Assembly: GCF_030463565.1 (NCBI RefSeq)
Contig: NC_134676.1
Span: 28,397,228-28,461,227, forward strand
Source of the DNA: Pelecanus crispus
Lineage: Eukaryota; Chordata; Aves; Pelecaniformes; Pelecanidae
Reading direction: 5' to 3'
DNA: 64,000 nt
Part shown: in pieces, positions 35,701-64,000 of the stretch
Layout of the letters: every line of letters begins with the position of its first letter
Numbering within the stretch: the first letter of the stretch is position 1
Made by a program: the position numbers and the translations under genes
The notes under the pieces: model-generated
What the model saw: only the letters and a program-made list of their open reading frames with translations
Databases searched by the model: none
Told to the model about the DNA's origin: nothing

Positions 35701-38700
35701 AGGGTGTGAAATCAGAGAAGTCTGTGAAAGCAGTCGACAATTAAATACTATCCTCTTATTCCTGTGATTTGGGAATGGGGGGAAGGGAGCAGGAGAATCA
35801 TGTGTAAGTGGAGGAGGTAACTTTCCAGTTGCTACTGGAAGTACTTCTAAAAGTAAAGAGGAAGACTTCAGCAGTGGATGCCAACAGTTAATGCCTAACA
35901 AAAAAGTGGAGAGGAACCACAGAACACCATTATTGTGTAGGAAGCTTTGTTAGTAACCTGGGATGCTTACAAGAGGAAAAAGACCACTGATAAAACCCCT
36001 ATCAAGCTCTTCTAGGAGCAGGCGCAGAAACTCAACTGAACCAGTCAGACAGGGTTACTTCCATATATTATATATCAAGAGACTGAAACAGCAATAAAAT
36101 CAGAGCAAAAGTTTAATTTCAAGTGCCTCTACCTTTATTCAAATTTAGCATATTTTTGGACAGTTGACTGAACTAGCCTGAAGGAAATGGCTTGTATTTG
36201 ATCCCGTGCCACTCCTCCAGCCTGTCTTTGGCAAAAATCCTCCAATTCCAGCAACAGAATTGTTGTGTGAAAACTTAAATGCCTTCATATTATTATTTTC
36301 ATGTAATAAAATAATACATAAGATAAAAAATATTTCTAATAATATTCAGTTCAGTGGACACACTGTTATTATGCAGGTTATTAACACTTACAAAGTATGT
36401 TAACAGTTTGCCTTCTATTGATAGCGTTAACAACTTGTTGTGAAGAAATATTAGGACTGGAAAATGACACCAGTATAGCAAAGCTTGAAAAAGAATTTAT
36501 TTATATACCGAAATACGATTTGATGCATGTAAATTGTGTACCAGTCCTCATAAAGAAAATCATATTCTGACATCTTTGCTATCACAGATGCTTATGCCAA
36601 TACTGAGATGCAAAGAAGTTACTAAGATACACAACTGCCTACTTCCCCCAGAGCTCAAAAGCTAAGCATAGGAATCAAGACATGTATTACAGATGTAAAG
36701 GACCATCTTTTACACCCCAACTGCCCTGAGTAAGTCTCCACAGTGTGGAAAAAAATACCAATGTTGCAGATAACACAATTATTAAAGACTGCTTTCTGTA
36801 TGATTTTTTAATTATTATTTTAGGGTGGCTAAAACAAGGATCTAAATTAAAGTTTCTTTAATTTCTCTGAAACTCATAAAAGCCTCCAGTAACATTTAAT
36901 CAAAATCTGACACCTCATTTATTGTAGTATGAGCCCAAAATAAACTTCCTATTTTCCTTCAGTTAAAATGTTTTAGAGATTCCTTTATTTAAACTCTTCT
37001 ATTCTTACTTTAGCAAGAACCAAACAAAATTGTAACAGCTAACTTCATGTACAACTGTAGAGAGTGGATGAAGGGATAGCTTCAGGAATGCTGTCGCTAC
37101 ATAGACTACATCAGAAGAAAATCAACGTTACCCTTAATTTCATTGACAAGGTCAAGATATTAATAGGAGTTCTGTAAAAGCAGTGAAGGCACAATAACCA
37201 ATTAACAAAGTTAGGACTTACTTCACCTAGTTTTGACCACAAAGGATCACTTCTCAGGCTTTTGGCTAAAATCAAGTGTGGTGTAGTATGGGTCATTCTA
37301 TGTTCAAAAGATAAATGCCTCTGAAATTAGTACTATACCAAAACCAGCAAAGAGAAGACAGAAAAAACTTCCTTTCAAGTATCAATGGATATACACAGGA
37401 GATTCCCTGGTCTTTTATTTTTCTTATGAAAACTTTACAAATGACCCATTATGAATACTACTAAAGTTCAGAGCACTCAGTGCAAGTGTGGGATGGAAAA
37501 ATTTCTTCCATAAAACAATTATTAAAATAATTGTATCCATGTAGAAGATGGTTGTGAATAATATGAAACTCCTAGAACACTTCATAAATGTTCATAAGAT
37601 CTTCAAAAGTCAAATATGAAATATCCAGCTTTAACACATCTTCAGTTTAAGACTCTAAAAGACACAATTTTAGTTACTTCAAAAAACACGCCTATCATAA
37701 AACTTTGCTGGGCCACCACCTCACCATAATACACACATATGCCAACCAAAAACCTTGTAAGACAAGACAAGCAACATGAACAAAAATAAACAAGCTGGAT
37801 AGGTGTGTTTGCCTACTGAGAATGCCACAAAAAAGTCACTAATAACCATTCTTTGCAGTCACTTTAAGCTTAGTGTTGTAAGCAGCTTCCTCTACCAAAA
37901 ACCATAAACTAATGAGCAGTAACTGTTCTAGATCTCAGACACGACAACTCGTACCCACCTATTTGCAAAAACTTTGTTTATATAAATGTAAAACATAAAA
38001 TATACCCCAAAGAAGTAATGTAGAAAGTTATATACATACTGAATCAAAGGGTCAAATCCTTTTAAAAAAAAAAAAACACCAAACAAAACACCAAACAAAA
38101 CAACCTACTGAAAATTGTTTTGACAAGAGATGTGAAAAGGTGTTGAACTCCACTGTCAGTAAATGGAGATACTCTTGGGCAGAAATTAAAATCACTTGTA
38201 CCAAAGACTATACTTCACAACTAAGTATGAAATACTTTTTCGATCTACTTCATTACTTTTTACCAAGCATTGAATAATACTTGAAGAATAAAGAATTGAA
38301 GAGTGAATGCAAAACAAACAAGCTGACCAGCCTGGTTAGCTCAGTTGGTTAGAGCGTGGTGCTAAGCTGTGCAGACTGATTAAAGAGTAACTCTCCATCC
38401 CAACCTCTCAAATGTCTCCCTTGCACTGGCAATTATTACAACTGGAAATCACATCACAGGCCACCTCGAAAGAAAGCCTCTGGGTACTACTGAAACAATA
38501 CTGTAAGTAATAAATAAAAGAGACTATACAAGACCTTCCCAGTAAGACCACAACTCATCTAACACAACATTTTTAATGGACACCACTTTGGTTTTACTCC
38601 AATTGCTAATTAAGATTGAACTGGTGGCCACATAGCTACACTTCTTATTCCATTCACTGCACGGAAGTATATTCATCTGGGCTGTACATGCAACTGAGTC

Positions 38701-41700
38701 ACCATCGTTAAAGAACTAAAATCCAGCTAACCCACCTTGGTATAGAAATTCATGAACCAATAGTCAGGCCATTTGAACAACAGGTTTCCCACAAATGCAT
38801 TCCTTTATTTCTTGAATTTCTAAGACAAGAACAAACATACATTCAACAAACTAGGAAAAGTGAACCCCACTAGAATATTTTTAATGTTTCTGATATTTAA
38901 AAGGTTACACTGTGAACTCCAATAGTGCATTTGATTTCAGACTACTTGATTTATCCATTACTTGGATAAGGATTTTATCCCAAACCAGTAACATCACATA
39001 ATATACTTTCCAACAAGCAGTGCACCTGTCTTCTCTGGGTATTCATGTGGCAAGGAAACATTCTAGCTGACAGGATCAAATTTAACAAACTCGTTGACTC
39101 ATTTCCTTGTAAAAACATGTTCCTCCGATAATGATTTAAGTATCAGCTGCTCTAAAGTCTCCCCTTCTCAGCAGGATAAACCACCAACAAAGACATGGGC
39201 AAGCAAGCACATCAGACTGTCCTTCTGAACTGTTACCTGCTCAATTCTTTTCAGCCACAGGGGGTTGGATATTTACTAGCGCCCTGGTTTCCAAATAGCC
39301 CCTAGAAGAGGACTCCTGTCAATTTTAATCCTGTAGTGATTTACAAGAAAAGAACTGGCAGGAGGAACTGCCAGTGTTACCAGCATTTAATATACATGCT
39401 GTTAACCACCTAGGTTCCCTACTAGTGCATTCAAAACTGCTACTATTTCACTATTCTGTGTCGCTCAATATAGAATAAAATCTAGTTCCCTAGAAAACAG
39501 AATCTTCGAAAAAAGATGTAAGTATTTTTACAAATGTAATACGCCAAGGTACATGATAAATTAATACTGAACAGAAAACCAGGGTAGGATTTATGGAAGT
39601 GAAAATTCCAAGTGCCCAAGCTGACACAGCTGAATGGGATTATTTTTCATGTAGCAGCTGACTCAGCATTTTACAAAAACATGGATTCCATACAAGCACC
39701 TAGAATTAGCCTTCGAAGACCAAAGCCCTAGAATTACGTCTTTTCTGAACTCACTGGCTTTAAGATATAACAAATAACAGACAATTCAATCCTTTTAAAA
39801 GTAAATAATTCACACTGCAAAGAGACTGCTTCTGACAATGCCCAAAATTAAATGTCAAAATATGTATTTTATGCCATTCATCAAACTGTTTGAATAATTC
39901 TTCACTTATGTGAAGAGCGATACCAGTGAAACAAGAGGAATACTCATCCCCTATTAATTTTCTGCAGGCAAGATGCAGTACAATTCTGTTGTAAATCCTG
40001 CTTTCAGCTTCTCTAAAAAACCTCATGTCTTTAAGACTTCAAAGTTTACTCAAAGGGCAAAAAAATGTATCTTCTTCTGTTACTATTCAGCATTTTACAA
40101 TACCTTTTAAACTGAAAGGTTTTTCTCAAGTTTTTAACCAACTTTTCCTTGTACTTCTAGATTACTGAAAACTAATGTTTTAGCAGTTTAATCCATAAAG
40201 AAAACAATGAAGAACTGAACTATTATTAACAATATTCACCAGTAAAAACTACACCAGGAGTGGTGTGGTTATCTGCAACCTCATTTCTAGAGATATGTGT
40301 TTATTGCAAATATATTGATAAATAGCAGTACTCTTCTGTTTATTTTTTTTTACTTAGAAGAAAAACCTTAATATAGTGATTCACAGAGATCACAATTGTT
40401 TTAGAAAAAACTTCTCAATCATTTATATTTCAGAGCCTATACTATTAGGCAATATGCTGTAGCATGAACAAAGCTCCTTCAATGAGATCCTCTTAAGAAA
40501 AATAGTCTTAAATTTAAGAACAAACATAACCATGAGCATGAACATACTAGAAAATGTATATACACTAGTGGTGACTGTGTTTTAATAACGTACAATGAAC
40601 ATGCTAAAATAGAAGGTACAGTAGTGGAAATAAGACATACAAAAAGGGAAAGAAAAAAAATTTGTAAAGGTACCCACTTCATGATGTTTATGACTGACAT
40701 CTTCAGAAGTAAAACTCAAAAAAACATTTCTGTATTACAAGTAGTACATCAGCAATACAGAATAACAGTATCTGTTCCACTGTTCTACCAAAGATGATGA
40801 CTCCAGTTAAAACAATAATTTGTAAACTTCTCGCAATCTCTAAGACACTGGAAGGAGTACAGATTGAGTACTGGGGCTTGCGATGGAAGAATAAACACAG
40901 CAGTGAAGTGCAAAATAAAGGTCCAGTGGAAAAGGCATAGAAGGAGTTAGAGAGGAGTGAGTGGTCTACATCAGCGTATCAGTTTGATCTTCTCCATTTC
41001 CTGCGCTTTGGTTTGCATCCCGGATTGGTCTTGGAGGAGGCAAACCAGATTCCTTTCAAACTAAAACTGGAAGATTATGCTTTCAGAGAACACCTGACAC
41101 ATTACAATTGCTAATGCAGGTGCCCTCCATGGGACCAGACTAGTGCTAGTCAGAAGAAACACCTCTTAAGGCATATGATGAACTTAAGGTCCTCAGCACC
41201 GAATCCTTCCTTAACAAATCTACTCCCACTGCACCACATTCTTGCTATTGCAGATATGGCTTGATCTCATTAAGAGTAACAGACAGCAAGTTATATATGA
41301 AAAAGAAGGCCAGAACATTAGAAAGAAGAGGTAATTTATGTAAGATATTCACAATCGCAGTACACCTTTTGGAAGAACATAGCTGTTGACATTGTGGAAA
41401 AAATAAGACATATTACGAGGATGTGGCAAATGTAAAAAAATCTGTTAGCACAGACAAAGCATTATATGAAAAGTTTAAAAGGTAAACCTTTTATCATCTA
41501 GTACTTATTAATTTAAAGTTTGGTTATAAAATATTAGCTAGAATTAACAATTAAACAAATATTCTCTCGAACAGGGATGAATAAGCTTGTTGAACAACAT
41601 GAAAGAATATCTACCCATGGCATTTTTATTTTTTAACACTGGTTTGAGTCAGTCTATATTCTGGAGAGGAGAAAAAAAAAAAAAAAAGAAAAAAGAAAAA

Positions 41701-43048
41701 AGAGCTACTTCTGGAACTAGGTGAACAGTCCCAGACCAAAAGCATGACAGCACATGGCTATATACTACACATCGCTACCAAAAGATTTGCTCAGACACGT
41801 CTCTTCACCTCCTGCTCTCTATCAGGACAGAGAAGTTCATTCAGAGTTAAATGGGGAAAACACGACTGGCCTTACAGGTGATACCATTTAAGTTCATCAA
41901 CATACTCCAGAGAAGAACTATAAATTATTCTCACACATATCAATATATATAAAACTCAGCCACTCTGCTTGCTTAACAGATGCAGTACATTGCAACAGAC
42001 ACTAAGAAAAAATATCTTGCTTGGTTTCTTTCAAAACAGCTGGTGAATCAAAGAACATAGTTTCTCAATATTTTATATATTAGAAAATTGTCTAAAATAG
42101 CAACAACTCATAAAAAAATTTTTCTGTGCATTCCAGTGATTACACAAATATTAAGATGTCCGTGACTATTCTTAATTTCTAATTGTTTAGGACAATGATG
42201 CTGCTTTACCAATCACTCTCAGCGCTGCATTCATTGTAAATATCTTTATACCAGCAACTTTGAGCTGGTACTAATATTATGTAAGTTTTAGCTGCTACAT
42301 ATATAGCGAATGCATACAAATAGCTGTGTCAATGCTAAGAACTCTTTCAAAAAAATAATAAACCCTCAATGGAAACTTTCAAGCAGCATAACATGGAAAA
42401 ATTACACAACGATTTGTCGTAAGGAGGAATTCAGAGAAAATACAGTTGTACAGCATTGCTCTTGTGATATAACCAGAAGCGTGTGTTCCAAAACTGAAGT
42501 TACCTCAGCCAACACTATCACTTTTTTTTTCCCCAAGAAATCACGAGGAAGATGAGCCAGCACAAATCTTAAGTCCTTCCCAACCCACTAAATCTGTTCA
42601 TAAATTGTGAAGTGACACGTTCAACTACCTTTTCTTTCCCTTCTGCAACTATTTCTCCACCCATAAATATCGGCAAGTACACGTATCTCAGACCTAAGTC
42701 TGAAGAAAAAAAAATACCGTTTCGTTCCCTGAACTACGAAAATACTGGGCAAATAAAAGACAGGAGACCGCCACCTCGCAGCCGAGGCAGACTGCTGACC
42801 GCCACTTTCCGCTCAGCTCATCACACGCCTTTGGGCACAGCCGCGGAAGCAGAACGAAAGCGGGCAGCGCAGAAGCGCCCCGCCGGCCGGGAAGGAGCGG
42901 GCTGCCGAGCCCGCCCGCGGCCGCACGCCGCGCCTCACCGCGACGGCCATGCCCGCAGGGCGGGGGCCTCGGCAGCCCCTTCGCCCCGCGGCCCCGGGGA
43001 GCGGCGCAGGTGCCTGCCAGGCCCCCGCGGGCGGCCGAGACCCGTTAC
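32732..43048 (-). other. POLK: POLK intron 1 (between the non-coding first exon and the ATG exon)
   Basis: About 10 kb. Contains the tRNA-Ile-like fragment at 38331-38366, a T/A plus CACCAAACAAAAC tract at 38058-38104, and an A-rich run at 41671-41703. I found no coding exon. The upper end grades into the CpG island from about 42770. Confidence 0.65.
38331..38366 (+). repeat. tRNA-Ile-derived fragment (SINE head or tRNA pseudogene)
   Basis: GGTTAGCTCAGTTGGTTAGA followed by GCGTGGTGCTAA is the acceptor-D-anticodon 5' part of tRNA-Ile, including the A box. Homology stops in the anticodon loop, and no B box or T arm follows, so this is not a functional tRNA gene. The passerine SINE TguSINE1 has a tRNA-Ile head, which makes a truncated SINE the likeliest source. 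Confidence 0.75.
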
Positions 43049-43440
43049 CTGCGGCGGGGCGGCCCGCCCTCCCCTCACGACTCACCCGGGAGCCGGCAGC
43101 ACCTCCCGCCCCTTCCTGCGGCCGCCGCGGCCACCATTTTTGTTACGGGAAAGGTTTGGCGCTCGCCCCCCTCCCCCCCGCCCCCCCGCCCCGAGTCCCG
43201 CCGGTTTGAGGCAGGGAAGAGGAGATCACATCTCTCACACTATAAACCGAGCAGGGCCGGAGAGACGCTTCACCTCACTAAAGAAAGAGCCCTCCCTCAC
43301 CCCGCAAAAATAAAGCGCACACCGCCCCAAGCAGCGCCGCTGCCCCCGCCCGGCGGCAGCGGCGGGAGCGGAGTTCCCCACCTCATCGGGGGCACGGAGG
43401 CGAAACCCGCTGGTAGGGCCACAGAAACGACGAAACCAAG
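43049..43440 (-). other. POLK: Probable region of the POLK non-coding first exon
   Basis: POLK needs a 5' exon upstream of 32731, and human POLK starts head-to-head with CERT1. Two good minus-strand donors lie here: CGCAG/GTAACG at 43049 and CCCGG/GTGAGT at 43086. Which is used, and where transcription starts, cannot be told from sequence. Confidence 0.4.
43164..43194 (-). other. G-quadruplex-type tract in the shared promoter
   Basis: The minus strand (POLK sense) carries GGGG, GGGGGGG, GGGGGGG and GGGGG runs separated by one or two bases. This is a strong quadruplex-forming pattern close to the likely POLK start. Confidence 0.65.
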
Positions 43441-43448
43441 ATGGCGGC
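43438..43448 (+). promoter_or_regulatory. YY1-type motif AAGATGGCGGC (1)
   Basis: Exact match to the core AAnATGGCGGC found just downstream of many CpG-island transcription starts. Confidence 0.6.
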
Positions 43449-43484
43449 CACCTGCCGACGGGAGGGAGACGGCCGCCGCGGCGG

Positions 43485-43509
43485 ACTACGCCTCCCAGCA
43501 GGCCGTGCG
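43485..43509 (+). promoter_or_regulatory. ZNF143/STAF SBS-like motif (1)
   Basis: ACTACGCCTCCCAGCAGGCC followed by GTGCG fits the long SBS consensus (ACTACAATTCCCAGMATGC plus a GCG tail) with few changes. Confidence 0.65.
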
Positions 43510-43528
43510 GCACCAGCCAGCGCCAGAA

Positions 43529-43551
43529 ACTACCTTTCCCGAGAGGCAAGG
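43529..43551 (+). promoter_or_regulatory. ZNF143/STAF SBS-like motif (2), weaker
   Basis: ACTACCTTTCCCGAGAGGCA has the same ACTAC-n3-TCCC core and the downstream GGC spacing. Confidence 0.45.
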
Positions 43552-43581
43552 GCGGCCGGGCAGCGCGCTGCGCGGGGCAGG

Positions 43582-43600
43582 ACTACAACTCCCGTCAGGC
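43582..43600 (+). promoter_or_regulatory. ZNF143/STAF SBS-like motif (3)
   Basis: ACTACAACTCCCGTCAGGC matches the SBS core ACTACAAnTCCC. The three motifs share orientation and lie within 120 bp. Confidence 0.6.
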
Positions 43601-43688
43601 GCCGGGCGGCCCGGCCGGCGGGGCCGGGAGCGAGGAGGGCGTGTGGGGCGGAGCTGGTAAATAGTGGCACAGAGCACCCGCCGCGCGT

Positions 43689-43699
43689 AAGATGGCGGC
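43689..43699 (+). promoter_or_regulatory. YY1-type motif AAGATGGCGGC (2), overlapping uORF 1
   Basis: A second exact copy of the 11-mer, 251 bp after the first. Its ATG is the start of the first CERT1 upstream reading frame. Confidence 0.6.
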
Positions 43700-43736
43700 G
43701 GCAGCGGCGGCGGCGGCCGGAGCGGCGGGGCTCTGA
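43692..43736 (+). other. CERT1 leader uORF 1 (14 codons plus stop)
   Basis: ATG in strong context (AAGATGG) followed by an Ala/Gly string ([14 protein letters not shown]) and TGA. It is out of frame with the CERT1 ATG. It matters only if transcription starts upstream of 43692. Confidence 0.5.
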
Positions 43737-43790
43737 GCGGAGCGCGCGGCAGGCGGACCCGCGCTCGCCCCTCCCTCCCTCGCCACCTCT

Positions 43791-43835
43791 ATGTCGTGGC
43801 TGCTGCCGCGGGCGGGGGCCGCGGAGCTACGGTGA
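43791..43835 (+). other. CERT1 leader uORF 2 (14 codons plus stop)
   Basis: ATG in weak context encoding [14 protein letters not shown], then TGA. It is the same length as uORF 1. Its last codons overlap the in-frame ACG at 43829 discussed under findings. Confidence 0.5.
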
Positions 43836-44041
43836 GGGGGAAGCCCGAGCCTGCGTGCCTCGGCGCCGCGGCCGGTCGCTGGCAGGGGCGGGCGGCGCTG
43901 GTGGCACCCGCGGGCTTGGAGCGGTGCCGCTCAGGTAGCGCCCGCCGCTCCCGTCGCTTCGGCAGGAGGAGGCTGAGGCTGCTGTGGGCGGGGGCCGCTC
44001 CGGCTCTTCCCTGCTCGGCGGTGGCTGCGGCTCGGGTCTCC

Positions 44042-64000
<19,959 letters not shown>

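Larger units (their letters stand above)
43100..44041. promoter_or_regulatory. Bidirectional CpG-island promoter of POLK and CERT1
   Basis: A dense CpG block lies between the POLK 5' region (minus) and the CERT1 start (plus). Human COL4A3BP/CERT1 and POLK are known to be transcribed head-to-head from a compact shared promoter, and the same arrangement is kept here. The core at about 43435-43700 holds three ZNF143/STAF-like motifs and two YY1-like motifs, a combination typical of TATA-less divergent housekeeping promoters. Confidence 0.8.

Noticed and set aside
38331-38400. Functional tRNA-Ile gene
   Set aside because: Anticodon arm, T arm with B box, and terminator are all missing.
43241-43247. 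TATA box (TATAAAC) in the shared promoter
   Set aside because: It lies about 450 bp upstream of the likely CERT1 start region, with no positional support. CpG-island promoters of this class are usually TATA-less.

Overview
The window is vertebrate nuclear DNA, almost certainly from a bird and possibly a songbird. It is AT-rich with two sharp CpG islands, split genes with GT-AG introns, CR1-like retroposon 3' ends, avian-type LTRs and a fragment of the tRNA-Ile head that is also used by passerine SINEs. No bacterial, phage or CRISPR features are visible. The order ANKDD1B - POLK - CERT1 is the mirror image of human 5q13.3.

Layout. (1) 1-3905, minus strand: the first two coding exons of ANKDD1B; exon 2 is cut by the window edge, and the CpG-island promoter lies at about 3640-4060. 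(2) About 4060-7400: a short intergenic stretch with a perfect 140-bp inverted repeat (4262-4401 / 4784-4923) and a dispersed 58-bp direct repeat. (3) 8451-32681, minus strand: the complete coding sequence of DNA polymerase kappa. I resolved 14 coding exons to the base; they join in phase into 863 codons plus stop, against 870 aa in human. The non-coding first exon should lie about 10 kb upstream in the second CpG island. (4) About 43050-44160: a GC-rich bidirectional promoter shared by POLK (leftward) and CERT1 (rightward), with three ZNF143/STAF-like motifs and two YY1-like motifs. (5) 44042-64000, plus strand: CERT1 (COL4A3BP) coding exons 1 and 2, which encode the N-terminus and the start of the PH domain. 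The remaining 16 kb is intron 2, which holds two LTR-type elements and CR1 tails.

The genes are neighbours by ancestry rather than one pathway. POLK is a Y-family translesion polymerase in the nucleus. CERT1 moves ceramide from the ER to the Golgi. ANKDD1B is a poorly characterised ankyrin/death-domain protein.

I found no undescribed multi-gene system. The most unusual items are the perfect 140-bp palindrome-with-spacer between ANKDD1B and POLK, and the CERT1 leader: two 45-nt uORFs, a weak main AUG context, and a 117-codon in-frame open extension with a well-placed ACG.
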